A DNA stretch of 64,000 nucleotides from Agapanthus africanus (GCA_030015575.1 CM057340.1:752377632-752441631); one strand, 5' to 3'; shown: positions 33,445 to 45,511, counted from the first letter of the stretch. Numbers and translations are program-made. The notes: generated from the sequence alone by a model not told the origin.

Positions 33445-35477
33445 TGTAAGTCCACGTTACCCTTCCCGATTCTTTCAGGGTTGCGGAAACGGTAAAAAAC
33501 AATTTTTAGGGCTAGGGTAACATGGACTAGAAAACGGATCTTTGCTAAACAAAACACTAGCAACTAACTACAAGTTTTACCTACTAGGTTAGAGGGTTAT
33601 ACCTAGTCTTGAACTCCTTCTCTTCTTCTCCTTGTAGTGGGTTGAATGGTTCCTCCTCGTCGCCTTCTCTTGCCGAAGAAAGATCCACCCGAGGGTCTCT
33701 ACCTTGGGCTCCTACCTCAAACTAGAGGTAACTAAAGTGTTTGGTTTGCTAAACCTAAAACCTTAGGATGAGTAGAGATGAATTTTGGTGTTTATCTCAA
33801 AAGCAAATGGTTTTCAACTTATGAGAGATTTTTGCTTTGAGAGAGAGGAAGAGGATGAGAGAGAATGAGCATGAGAGAAAAAATGAGAGAATAATAGCAA
33901 CCATATTCACATATATGTGAATTATGAATTAACAATATTAATCAAAAGAAAAAGGTGATGGTTCAATTGATAAGACCATTATCATTTCACATTTAATGAA
34001 TTTTGCTAGGATCAAAGAGCATCTTTTGTGTGAAATGATTATGGTCAACATTTCAACTTGGGTCAAAAAGTCAACCAAGGTCAAATGGTCAACAACCCTA
34101 ACCATAACACAATTTTCTTTAATTAATATTATTAATCATATTTCACATATTCATTAAGGTTTGGAAAAAGACAACGGTCATCAACCCTAATAAGAATCCT
34201 CTGCTTCTGCCTCAGTCAACTGTGCATACACACCCGCATCCATGTTCCGAGAAACACGAATACAAAGAGATAAAACCAATCCCAAAACATATACTAGGAT
34301 CTGGCTTAAACCATAGCCTGCTAGTAATAACTGACCGGACAGCAAACGTGCACAAGTGCGCGGATGTGAACGAACCCCGTCGCAAAACCATGCGACCTCT
34401 ACTCTGTTTTGCCCAAAGGCGAATAACCCTCTGTGTGGGACTCTAAAGACTCAACACTACGCTGGCAGTGGGTTTAACCACAGGCCGTAAGAGCTACTAG
34501 CTGCACGTAACGGTCCCCAGGTAGATGCCGATAATAAGACTGATGAGGTGAACCCATCCGAACTCCTACTGAGCCTGAATGTGACAATCTCCGTAAAGTC
34601 CGGTCTGTTCGTCTCAGAGTATCGCATGGCGGGCCTAGGGGGTGGTAAACGTCAGTCCCCTAATAGCGGTACAAGTCGTGTCAGAGTGTAGCCCAGAACA
34701 CCCTGAGATAACACTGGAAACGCTACCAGTATATCTCGCTTGCCCTGGCCAGGGACATTGTGTAATGGCTCTCCTAGACACAGCGCGATATCAACCCCCA
34801 ATACCGGAAGAGACGAATCCTGTCTAACTGTCACTGCCTCCAAGTGCTTCGGGACTGCACCCAACTACTACCTATTTGCTCGACTCCTTTGAGCCGTGGT
34901 AGGGTAGTAATCAAAGTACAGTGGGAACACATTCGAGGCGAAGTGACGGTGTCAAGTCAGCGGACTAAGCTGTACTCATGTCACCTGGGAACTGATAACC
35001 GACGATAGGTATAATACCAACCAACAGTTCCCGACGAGTCCTGTCCAATGTACTCGTAACCTAACGAGCACCCGCATACTATCTCAAGTACGACGTACTG
35101 ACGGCCGTGGGACAGACCATCTCCCCTGCTAGGATGAGAAGCGTATACGCTAGTCTACTCCGGAGTATCGATGCCCCGTCTCGATAATCCTACGACTAGG
35201 GACCTGTATAATGATGTGCTTGTAGATTACCCAGCCCCCACTAGTGTGACTGCCATCACAACGCTGGTAATCAAGCAAAGATCCTAGGGGCTCCACTAAT
35301 GTGTATAGGCGATATGCTAAAAGAAACACATGCACACATTAAAGTAGAAACAAACCAAGTAGCATACTACCATTTCGAGCAAGATTGTCTATACAACTGT
35401 GAATATCCCAAACTTCCATTAAGTAATATACAAACTAGTATGATACAGTAATGGCCTCTAGGGCATATACACTAACA
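33445..35477 (-). repeat. Copia LTR (3' LTR in element sense)
   Basis: 2033 bp, closely matching 41532-43555 apart from substitutions and a small indel near 33850. It contains an inverted repeat at its outer end (33449-33462 with 33515-33528) and a 16-bp palindrome TTCACATATATGTGAA near 33905. No gene is supported. Confidence 0.93.
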
Positions 35478-35488
35478 ATCTCCCACTT
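35478..35488 (-). other. Polypurine tract of the copia element
   Basis: Minus-strand AAGTGGGAGAT lies immediately before the 3' LTR start TGTTAGTG. Confidence 0.8.
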
Positions 35489-35491
35489 GCA

Positions 35492-36304
35492 CTAAGGCCA
35501 CGTACTGGCGTATCGAAGACCTATCATCTCGATCAGCCGCTCGAAATGAGTCTGGGGTAAGGCCTTCGTGAATAGATCTGCAGTGTTATCTTCTGAAGCA
35601 ACCCTCTGAACCTCGATCTCCCGGCGATCTACGATCTTCCTGATCAGGTGATACCGCCTTAAGATGTGTATGGACTTCTGATGGGACCTGGGTTCCTTCG
35701 CTAAAACTATAGCCCCGTTGTTGTCACAATACAGAGGTATTGGATCAACAATGGACGGAACCACCTGAAGTTCTTTCAAGAACTTCCTCATCTAGACGTC
35801 TTCTTTTGCGGCATCATAAGCAGCGATATATTCCGCTTCCATTGTCGAGTCAGCGACGGTTTCCTGTTTGGAACTCTTCCAACACACCGCCCCTCCATTG
35901 AGGGTAAAGACATAACCCGACATGGACTTGGAGTCATCCTTGTCACTCTGGAAGCTGGAGTCAGCAAAGGCCTCGATCTGGAGGTCTTTTCCGCCATACA
36001 CCAAGAACATCTCCTTAGTCCTTCTCAGGTACTTGAGAATGTTCTTTACCGCTATCCAGTGCTTCTCCCCAGGGTTTGACTGATACCGGCTTACCACACT
36101 CAGTGCATAAGCTACATCTGGTCTGGTACACAACATCGCATACATTATAGAGCCTACCGCAGAAGCGTAGGGTATAATAGACATGTGATCCCTTTCCAAA
36201 TCAGTCTTGGGAGACATCTCTTTGGAGAGGGTGATCCCGTGACAAGCCGGTAGATTACCGCGCTTGGAATCTTCCATACTGAATCTTTTCAGTATGGTGT
36301 CGAT
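35492..36304 (-). pseudogene. pol: Copia RNase H
   Basis: Two frame segments make up RNase H. 36277-35792 has YASAVGSIMYAM, CTRPDVAYALSVVSRY, the FADSSFQSDKDD start of RNase H and AEYIAAYDA. 35791-35492 has YCDNNGAIVLAKEPR, KSIHILRRYH and TADLFTKALP, the normal end of copia pol. A TAA at 36304-36302 separates this part from RT. A TAG at 35791-35789 stands where KEAVW-type relatives have Trp. Catalytic acidic residues of RNase H are visible, but the stops prevent a full product. Confidence 0.85.
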
Positions 36305-37199
36305 TTACCTGGACTGTGAAAGTCCTAATATCCTCTTGGATCTATCGCGATGGATCCGGATCCCCAGTATGTAGGAGGCATCACCCAGGTCTTTCATGGA
36401 GAACCTGTGTGACAAGAACCCTTTGACAGATTGTAGCATAGGAATATCATTTCCTATCAAGAGAATGTCATCCACGTATAAAACGAGGAATACGACAATT
36501 CGTGCTACAATTTTACTATAGATGCATGGTTCATCTGGATTTTTGATAAAGCCAAAATCTTTGACCGTCTCATCAAAACAGATGTTCCAACTCCGCGATG
36601 CCTGCTTTAGTCCATAAATGGACTTAAGCAACTTGCATACCTTTCCGCTGCTCCCACTCTGAATGAAACCCTCTGGCTGGTCCATATAGACACACTCCTC
36701 TAAATTTCCATTTAGAAAAGCGGTCTTTACGTCCATCTGCCAAATTTCATAATCGTGGAAGGCAGCAATGGCAAGAAGGATCCGAATGGATTTGAGCATA
36801 GCCACTGGAGAAAAGGTTTCGTCATAGTCCAAACCAGGTCTTTGACGAAAACCCTTTGCAATAAGTCTAGCCTTATAGGTCTCAACCTGTCCATCTACAC
36901 CAATCTTCCTCTTGAAGATCCATTTGCATCCTACAGGTTTTACCCCTTCTGGAGCAACGTCCAAAGTCCATACTTTGTTGGTGTACATGAACTCCATTTC
37001 GGTCCGCATTGCATCCAGCCATTTTACCGAGTCAACGCTCTGAATGGCCTGCTGGAAGCTAGTCGGCTCATCATTATCAATGATGCAATCCTCTCTATCC
37101 CCGTCTATGGGAAAACTGTAGTATCTTTCGGGCGGATGAGACTGCCTACTACTCCTGCGGAGCGGCGTAGGAATGTCCTGTTCTTTCGAACCCTCTAGT
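36305..37199 (-). pseudogene. pol: Copia reverse transcriptase
   Basis: Open within this stretch as part of a 512-residue ORF that also includes the integrase core. RT landmarks are VGCKWIFKRK, YKARLIAKGF, DYDETFSPVA, QMDVKTAFLNG, YGLKQASRSW and LYVDDILLIGND; the YVDD codons are at 36478-36467. The ORF ends at the TAA 36304-36302. The core is well preserved, but stops upstream and downstream remove a complete polyprotein. Confidence 0.88.
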
Positions 37200-38600
37200 T
37201 CTATTAAGCTTTCAGTAATAGCTCGTGGTTCTGGAATTTCTTCCAGTTCTATTGCGTTCCCACTTATCTGATTTTCCAAAAATTCAGTTTCCAAGAAGTG
37301 GGCATGACGAGAAACAAAAACCTTTTGTTCCTCTTCGCAATAGAAGAAATATCCTTTGAAGCTCTTTGGATATCCCATAAATTTGCACTGTACTGAGCGT
37401 GCCTCGAGTTTGTCCGCATACTGCTTTTTGACAAAAGCTGGACATCCCCATGTCTTAATGTGCTTAAGATACGGTTTTTTTCCACTCCACATCTGATATG
37501 GTGAGGTAGGCACAGTCTTAGTTGGAACTCGGTTCAAAAGGTATGCAGCTGATTCTAGTGCATATCCCCAGAATGATCGCGGCAACTCAGCGGTACTCAT
37601 CATGGAACGTACCATATCCAATAGGGTTCGGTTCCGTCTCTCCGATACACCGTTATGTTGTGAAGTGTATGGAGGAGTAAGCTGAGAGAGAATTCCATTC
37701 TCTTTTAGGTAATCCAGGAACTCGGCACTCAAGTATTCACCACCTCGATCAGATCTCAGTGTCTTGATACTTTTGCATGTTTGTTTTTCTACTTCATTCT
37801 TGTATTCCTGGAATTTTTCGAAGGCTTCAGATTTATGTTTCATTAAGAAGACATAACCGTACCTCGAAAAGTCATCCGTAAAAGTAATGAAGTAAGAATA
37901 ACCGCTTCACGCATGTGTAGACATTGGACCACACACATCACTGTGTACGAGCCCCAAGAGCTCGCTCGCTCTTACTCCATGTCCAGTGAACGGAGTCTTT
38001 GTCATCTTTCCTTTGAGACAGGATTGACAAGTTGCATATGATTGATATTCGAACGGATCCAAATATCCTTCTGTATGTAACTTAGTCAACCTTCTCTCAT
38101 TGATATGACCCAGCCTACAATGTCATAAGAAAGCATGATTTATTTCTGGAGACTTTCTTTTGTGTGTATTCTGGACATTGAAAATCTGTGGTTGGTTTAA
38201 TACGTATATACCATTGCTTAATGTACCCGACCCAATCAGAACATGATTAAGGTGAATGTTTACAACATTGCTTACAAATGCAAAATCATAACCTTCTTTA
38301 GACATTAAAGATACAGATATGATATTACAAGACACACTGGGTACAAAATAACAATCACGCAAAACCAAAACATGTCCATCTGACAATCCCAAGTGATAGT
38401 CTCCTACGGACTCAGCATCCATGCTAGCTCCGTTTGCAACTCCGAGGGTCATATCACCTGCCTTCAAAACCCTACGCTTTCTCAGTGCCTGCAAAGAATT
38501 ACAGATATGAGATCCTGATCCGGTATCCAATACCCAGGAAGTAGAGTTTATTGATAGACAGTTTTCAATAACATACACACCTGAAGCAGAAGCCACAACT
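37200..38600 (-). pseudogene. pol: Copia protease and integrase
   Basis: On the minus strand from 38600: protease WVLDTGSGSHIC, then the pre-integrase zinc segment (HCRLGHIN and CQSCLKGKM), HSDVCGP (first catalytic Asp), FTDDFSRYGYV, SDRGGEY (second Asp) and NGVSERRNRT (catalytic Glu), then a linker to RT. TGA at 38122-38120 stands for an expected Trp before HCRLGH. Another TGA near 37906-37904 interrupts after HSDVCGPMSTHA. Integrase would join the cDNA to the target; the 5-bp TSD around this copy is the usual outcome. Confidence 0.85.
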
Positions 38601-39461
38601 TGCTTCGGGTCCTGATTTCCGGTCTTCCAAGCCCTGCAATCCTTTTTCCAGTGTCCACTCTTATGACAGTAAAAGCACCCTTCCTTTCCCATAAGCTTTC
38701 CCGCTACCTTTGTTACTTTTGCCTTTTCTTTCTTTTCCACTTTACTAACACCGCCCCTTGGTTTGGTGGGGGGTTTTCTTCTTCTTTCCCTTGGCTTTCG
38801 CCTTGGACCTAGAAGAGGAAGGTCCTCCAACAAACAAAGTGGATGTTTCCCTACCTTTCTGTAGGGTGCCCTCTGCACTCCTTAACATGTTCAGGAGTTC
38901 GGAAAGTTCAACTTGCTTTTCTTGCATGTTGAAGTTCAGGATAAACTAGGCGTAAGTGGAAGGAAGGGACTGGAGAATCAAGTCAATATAGAGCTCGTTC
39001 TCTAACGTGGTCCTTAGGTCCGCGAGCTCTTCAATGTAGCCAATCATCTTAAGCACGTGTTCCGCTACGGATGATTCGACGGCCAATCTCACCGAAAACA
39101 ACTTTTTCGAGACTTCGTATCTAGCGATACGGGATTGCTCTCCATATAGTTCCTTAGTATGGAGAAATATGGATTCTAGGTCCATATTCTCGTGCCTCCT
39201 CTGATGTTCATTATCCATAGAGGCAAGCACGAGGCACTTGGCCTTCGCGCAGTCGATCTCCCATGTCTTACGGATTTCTATATCCGCGACGCTGGAAGTG
39301 GGACCTGGGACAGGGGGAGCTTTGGTGGTAAAGAGATACCCCAACTTGTCATAAGTGATTGCCATTTTGACATTCCTAAGCCAATCTTTGTAGTTTGGCC
39401 ATGTCAGTATATTTTTATTTAGTAGTAACTTAAGTCCGATCATGACCATTGGTCGCTGCAA
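38601..39461 (-). pseudogene. gag: Copia gag
   Basis: From the ATG at 39461 a 171-residue segment has the copia gag hallmarks LTWPNYKDWLRNVKMA, the WEIDCAKAKCLVLASM helix and LQSLPSTYA. A TAG at 38948-38946 follows (Gln expected). The frame then continues as MQEKQVELSELLNML, a Lys/Ser-rich basic tract, a frameshift in a C/G-run near 38770, and the zinc knuckle CFYCHKSGHWKKDC. The order is normal for copia gag; the breaks make it non-functional. Confidence 0.85.
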
Positions 39462-41517
39462 TTAGGAGAGAGAGAAGAAACATTTTAGCATGACGCTCTT
39501 GCAAGTTTAGAGTGGTTTTTAGTTTGTCTAAACAGGATGGCTCCCACTGTCTCTCGAATCCTTCCTCAAACCAAAAAGGAAGAATTAGTCGGTATCAATC
39601 TCACCGTACAATACTTGCTTAACCGTTCACCCAGGGCAGTGTTGGTACTTCGAGGGAGGTTTTCCAACGCTTTCGCGAAGTTCCTTAATTAAAGAACCTC
39701 TTTTCCCTGGGGGCGTAGCCCCGCTAACACCTTTCTAGACACCTACTTGGTTTATAGCATTGATTATTAAGTGAGAAATTTCCTGAGGAGTAGCATATAC
39801 TCACAGTAGGATCGGGATCCAAATATCATCGTGTGACAAAACTGAAGGAATCCTACCAGAATCATCACACTCCAAATGGTATGCAGCACTAGCAAGTTTC
39901 AGTTTCTTTAGAAACTCCCGATGTGGATTTTTGCCCCATGTTCTTATGACCTTGACTTTGGCCAACAAATCATAAGTCACATGTCAAGTTCTATCCGTCA
40001 TTCTCCAGGTTAATTTGAACCCACCCATACCTACCCTTGACTTTGGCCAACAAGGCAGTACGACTGTCCCAAACCAACGCATCTATCTATGCTGCATATG
40101 AATATCCAATAGCTACCAATCACTGTGCCTTGACTTTGGCCAACAAACACAGCTTGAATACTATTGACTATCTATATGAAATGACGGAGGGCTACGAATG
40201 GTTTTGGAGAAACCGTGAACGTAGTGAACTTGATATAATCGATGGAACGAGATAGCTTTTAAAAAGAGTGGTTCAAGCTCCGCGTTTAAAAGTTGGTTTT
40301 TGAAAAAGAACCGAGTGGTTTTGAAATTGTTCCAACGACTTTACTTTGGTTTATTTTCTTGCATTAATTTAATGTGTCCCATCATTTAATCCTACCATTG
40401 CAGAAAACAACAAAAACATGACGTACGCTTATGCCATCTGCATTCGCCACGGGGCCCCGTCATCACCCGTTAGGTTACTTAACTAACGACAGAGCGGGGG
40501 TTGGACTAGCGCGGATGCAAAACATAAGCATCGCCTAAATAGATATCATATATAGATATATACATTCGTCAGATGCAATGATATCCATTCCAGATCACAG
40601 ATGAACACTTTGGATATACTAGGAATCCGCATTTCGTTCGAGCCTGCAATGAAAGACGGATTACACGGTCGCGATGAATAGCCAAAACCCCACCCTAGAC
40701 CCCTACGAATGCGGCAAACTACCCGCCAAATACCCGAAGTGAAGCAACCTCCCTCAACAATGTGAGTAGGCCACTCGGCACTTCGAGGTACCCGGTAGTT
40801 TGTGCACCCCACCTTGGGTCTATCCTAGGAGCAAAAATAGTAAAAGAAATTATACAATGGCCGCTACAACCTCATCCCGGATGTGCGGCCATACAAATAA
40901 TATTACATCAATTTACATATTACATGAATTGAAAGATAAAGAAAACTTGCATCTCACAACCCCCTGGCTATTCATCCACGACAATCCAACGAGTTCATAT
41001 ACACAAACCATCAACATTACAGATCACGGATATGTATAACCCCCACTAATCGACGTATAGCGATTAGCAGACGTTCAATACATAAATCATATCACAGATA
41101 TAACCCATTAGCCAAAGTGTACAGGACTTCGATCAAAATACGGATTTGTAACCACCCCAAACACAAATTTGTTCTCTGGAAAATCAGGGCAGAAACAAAC
41201 TATTCCAAAAATCCCAAAACATCTCATTAAGAACACTGCAGCAACTCGGCCGTGGATCCACGGCCGAGTCAACTCGGCCGCGGATCCACGGCAAGAAGCA
41301 TGTTCTTGCCGCGGTTTAGCGGCGCGTTGACCGAGACAGTGGGTCGTTTTTCTTGAGTGTTCTTAAAAAACCCTGAGCCGATTTTTAGTGTATGTGGAAT
41401 TAATTTTTGAACAGATTTAAAAATCGGCAGAAAGTTCACTTTTACGACGTGTTTTGCAATTTTTTCTCCGATCGAAATTCTAGATACTTTGCTAACATGC
41501 CAGTTTGTGTTTAGCTA
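39462..41517 (-). other. Copia 5' leader, non-coding
   Basis: Two kilobases between the primer site and gag with no supported ORF. It contains three copies of CTTGACTTTGGCCAACAA (plus-strand sense) near 39952, 40036 and 40132. Near the primer site it has a 26-bp perfect palindrome (41244-41269) and a GC-rich cruciform-like block (41277-41323). Confidence 0.65.
41244..41269. repeat. 26-bp perfect palindrome in copia leader
   Basis: Left arm ACTCGGCCGTGGA is followed directly by its reverse complement, ending at 41269. A second copy of the left arm (ACTCGGCCG) starts the adjoining GC-rich block. Confidence 0.9.
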
Positions 41518-41530
41518 GGCTCTGATACCA
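41518..41530 (-). other. Primer-binding site of the copia element
   Basis: Minus-strand TGGTATCAGAGCC, one base after the LTR end; complementary to the initiator methionine tRNA 3' end. Confidence 0.92.
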
Positions 41531-41531
41531 C

Positions 41532-43555
41532 TGTAAGTCCACGTTACCCTTCCCGGTTCTTTCGGGGTTGCGAAAACGGTAAAAAACAATTTTTAGGGCT
41601 AGGGTAACATGGACTAGAAAACGGATCTTTGCTAAACAAAACACTAGCAACTAACTACAAGTTTTACCTACTCGGTTAGAGGGTTATACCTAGTCTTGAA
41701 CTCCTTCTCTTCTTCTCCTTGTAGTGGGTTGAATGGTTCCTCCTCGTTGCCTTCTCTTGCCGAAGAAAGATCCAACCGAGGGTCTCTACCTTGGGCTCCT
41801 ACCTCAAACTTGAGGTAACTAAAGTGTTTGGTTTGCTAAACCTAAAACCTTAAGATGAGTAGAGATGAATTTTGGTGTTTTATCTCAAAAGCAAATGGTT
41901 CTCAACTCATGAGAGATTTTTGCTTTGAGAGAGAGGAAGAGAATGAGCATGAGAGAAAAAATGAGAGAATAATAGCAACCATATTCACATATATGTGAAT
42001 TATGAATTAACAATATTAATCAAAAGAAAAAGGTGATGGTTCAATTGATAAGACCATTATCATTTCACATTTAATGAATTTTGCTAGGATCAAAGAGCAT
42101 CTTTTGTGTGAAATGATTATGGTCAACATTTCAACTTGGGTCAACAAGTCAACCAAGGTCAAATGGTCAACAACCCTAACCATAACACAATTTTCTTTAA
42201 TTAATATTATTAATAATATTTCACATATTCATTAGGGTTTGGAAAAAGACAACGGTCATCAACCCTAATGAGAATCCTCTACCTCTGCCTCAGTCAACTG
42301 TGCATACACACCCGCATCCATGTTCCGAGGAACACGAATACAAAGAGATAAAACTAATCCCAAAACATATACTAGGATCTGGCTTAAACCAAAGCCCGCT
42401 AGTAATAACTGTCCGGACACCAAACGTGCACAAGTGCGCGGATGTGAACGAACCTCGTCGCAAAACCATGCGACCTCTACTCTGTTTTGCCCAAAGGCGA
42501 ATAACTCTCTGTGTGGGACTCTAAAGACTCGACACTACGCTGGCAGTGGGTTTAACCACAGGCCGCAAGCGGTACTAGCTGTACGTAACGGTCCCCAGGT
42601 AGATGCCGATAAGAAGACTGATGAGGTGAACCCATCCGAACTCCTACTGAGCCTGAATGTGACAATCTCCGTACAGTCCAGTCTGTTCGTCTCAGAGTAT
42701 CGCATGGCGGGCCTAGGGGGTGGTAAACGTTAGTCCCCTAATAGCGGTACAAGTCATGTCGGAGTGTAGCCCAGAACACCCTGAGATAACACTGGAAACG
42801 CTACCAGTATATCTCGCTTGCCCTGGCCAGGGACTTTGTGTAATGGCTCTCCTAGACACAGCGCGATATCAACCCCCAATACCGGGAGAGACGAATCCTG
42901 TCTAACCGTCACTGCCTCCAAGTGCTTCGGGACTGCACCCAACTACTACCTGTTTGCACGATTCCTTTGAGCCGTGGTAGGGTAGTAATCAAAGTAGAGT
43001 GGGAACACATTCGAGGCGAAACGACGGTGTCAAGTCAGCGGACTAAGCTGTACTCATGTCACTTGGGAACTGATAACTGACGATAGGTATAATACCAACC
43101 AACAGTTCCAGACGAGTCATGTCCAGTGTACTCGTAACCTAACGAGCACCCGCATACTATCTCAAGTACGACGTACTGACGGCTGTGGGACAGACCATCT
43201 CCCCTGCTGGGATGAGAAGCGTATACGCTAGTCTACTCCGGAGTATCGATGCCCCATCTCGATAATCCTATGACTAGGGACCTGTATAATGATGTGCTTG
43301 TAGATTACCCAGCCCCCACTAGTTTGACTGCCATCACAACGCTGGTAATCAAGCAAAGATCCTAGGGGCTCCACTAATGTGTATAGGCGATATGCTAAAA
43401 GAAACACATGCACACATTAAAGTAGAAACAAACCAAGTAGCATACTACCATTTCGAGCAAGATTTTCTGTACAACTGTGAATATCCCAAGCTTCCATCAA
43501 GTAATATACAAACTAGTATGATACAGTAATGGCCTCTAGGGCATATACACTAACA
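41532..43555 (-). repeat. Copia LTR (5' LTR in element sense)
   Basis: 2024 bp counterpart of 33445-35477, including the terminal inverted repeat (41536-41549 with 41602-41615). The ORFs in it (for example 42320-42733) are not conserved in length between the LTRs and are chance. Confidence 0.93.
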
Positions 43556-44776
43556 GCTATATCGACGACCTCGTGGTGAAAAGCAAATCATATGAGGAAC
43601 ACTGGGAGCATCTGGAGATAGTGCTCCAACATTTTCGGAAATACAACCTGAAGATGAACCCTCTCAAATGCGCGTTCGGAGTTTCATCGAGCAAATTCCT
43701 AGGATTCATCGTCCGGCATCGAGATAGACCTGTCAAAGATCAAGGCGATCATGGAAATGCCTCCGCCAAGAACTCTCAAGCAACTGCGGTCTCTCCAAGG
43801 GAAGCTCGCATATATCCGATGATTCATAGCCAATCTCTATGGCAAATGCCGCCCCTACAACCATTTAATGAAGAAGGGGACCCCTTTCGTCTGGGATTGC
43901 AAATGCCAAAGCGCACTGGACGAAATCAAGCAATACCTGCAGACTCCGCCAGTGCTGACCGCTCCGGTCAAGAGAAAGCCTCTCATCCTATACGCAACAG
44001 CCCTTGAAAGTTCCTTAGGCGCGCTATGGGCAGAGGAAAACGACTATGGGAAGGAGAGAGCCCTCTATTATTTGAGTCGAGTTCTCCTGAGAGCAGAAAA
44101 CAACTACTCCCCTATTGAAAAACACTGCCTGGCGTTAATCTTCACGATAACGAAGCTCCGGCATTATGCTTTGGCACATGAGGTCCACCTCATATCATAA
44201 GTGGATCCTCTCAAATACTTGATGTCAAGAGCCATACTAACAGGACGACTCGCTAAATGGGCCCTACTCTTAATGGAATTCTCGATAACTTATCGACCCC
44301 TCAAGGCTGTGAAAGGCCAGACCATCGCCGACTTCCTCGCTGAGTACCTGATACCCGCCGATTCACCCGTAAATTGCGAGTTGCCGGACGAGCACGCGTT
44401 TGATACGATTGATGGGGAGAGAATACAAAGTGACACCCGATGGGAACTCTATTTCGACGGAGCATCTTCCATGAAGAGGCGACTACACAGCACCCCTATA
44501 ATCAAATCGGGGGTAGGCCTTATCTTCGTGACTCTACAAGGAGGGATAATGCGCTCTTCCTTTTCCTTAACAGAGCCGAGGACGAATAATGAAGCCGAAT
44601 ATGAAGCTTTGATAGCAGGGCTTGAGATCGCTGTCGACATGGGAATCGAAAACCTCCTCATATACGGAGACTCCCAACTGGTTGTTAGTCAAGTAAACGG
44701 AGACTATCAAACGTGCAAACCAGAGTTGGTAAAGTACGGTGAGAAAGTGCAACAATTGCTGGCTCAAATTCCCGCC
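43556..44776 (+). pseudogene. pol: Element B RT C-terminal part, RNase H and second RNase H
   Basis: Resumes at the TSD copy with YIDDLVVKSKSYEEH. RT continues through LKMNPLKCAFGVSS and FLGFIVRHR, then a small deletion shifts the frame near 43724. RNase H has LILYATALESSLGAL, YSPIEKHCLALIF and the LTGRLAKWALLLMEF connection. The second, plant/archaeal-type RNase H has YFDGASS, SGVGLIF, TNNEAEYEALIAGL and IYGDSQLVV, so its acidic residues are kept here. Stops occur near 43825 and at 44198-44200. It breaks at 44776, where LTR D starts. Tat elements are known for this dual RNase H. Confidence 0.82.
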
Positions 44777-45511
44777 TGTTCACCGCCGAAAACCGGGAAG
44801 ACATACGTCTTGCCTAAATTTGGGGGCAGATGCTATTTGGTTTTATCCGTCCACCTCTCCAAAGATGCCAAGTTGATTTATGGCACCATGCATCGAAGGT
44901 TTAGACGGATGAGGCCGTTGTAGCAGACTTCGTCAGATTCCCCCTCATTGTGAGGGGGTTTTGATTGTGGGGACGCTCTTCCCTGCAGGCGCAAGCCCTT
45001 GCAGTTAATTACGCTACCGCATCGCAGTAACCACTTTCTCCTGCTCCAGAAGGCCACTTCGTGTCGTGTGTGTTTGTTTTATTTTTGGCTGCCCGTGGAT
45101 TGTATACGGAGACTAATTTATGTTGTCGCCCGTAGGGCGTGGATTAGTCCAAATCCGTATTTTCTTAGATTTGGTTTTTGGTTGGGTTTAAGGATCGTTA
45201 ATCTCATTTGAGACTAAGATCAACTTAAACGTTGGTTAAGGATACATTAGTCTAATTTTAGACTAAGATCTACTTAACAAGATCATTTAGATCTAACAAA
45301 AGAGCATTTGAGCTCTATTGTTTTAGTTTAGGGACATTGCGGTCCATAAGTTTAAGGACATCATAGCCCGTGGAAGTTTAGAGACATCATAGTCTGTAGA
45401 GTTTAAAGACATCACAGTCTACGAGTTTAAGGGCCTCATAGTCCACAAAGTTTAAGGACATCATAGTCCAGGAGTTTAGGGACCTCATAGTCCATAAAGT
45501 TTAAGTACATC
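44777..45511 (-). repeat. Element D: Tat-like LTR, 3' part, truncated
   Basis: On the plus strand it begins TGTTCACCGCCGAAAAC, the reverse complement of the LTR B 3' end. It continues through the stem-loop and the block with GTCGCCCGTAGGGCGTGG into the GGACATCATAGTCC minisatellite, where it is cut by LTR C at 45512. Because the LTR end abuts B's RNase H rather than a primer site, it is the 3' LTR or a solo LTR of a minus-strand element. The rest should lie right of element C. Candidate TSD CCGCC at 44772-44776, untested. Confidence 0.75.

Larger units (their letters stand above)
33445..43555 (-). mobile_element. Complete Ty1/copia element
   Basis: A 10.1-kb minus-strand element: LTRs 33445-35477 and 41532-43555, with TSD GCTAT at 33440-33444 and 43556-43560. 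On the minus strand the LTR begins TGTTAGTGTATATGCCC and ends CTTACA. The primer site TGGTATCAGAGCC is the standard initiator-Met type, and a purine tract AAGTGGGAGAT precedes the 3' LTR. Domain order protease, integrase, RT (YVDD), RNase H defines copia. The long leader (2 kb) and 2-kb LTRs are notable. Several stops and a frameshift break gag-pol. I cannot fix the copia lineage without a tree. Confidence 0.93.
4999..44776 (+). mobile_element. Element B: Tat-like Ty3/gypsy element, split by three insertions
   Basis: Removing the three inserted elements plus one TSD copy each joins 4999-6068, 12931-17972, 30069-33444 and 43561-44776 into one Tat-like element collinear with element C. It has a 5' LTR, a primer-binding site, gag, a long linker, protease, RT, RNase H and part of a second RNase H. 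It is then cut by the minus-strand LTR D at 44777. Integrase, the 3' region and the 3' LTR are not in the window. Many stops and several 1-nt frameshifts break the coding frame, so this copy is dead. Confidence 0.85.

Noticed and set aside
42320..42733. 137-codon ORF in the copia LTR
   Set aside because: The other LTR has the frame interrupted, and the region is U3/R-like non-coding DNA.
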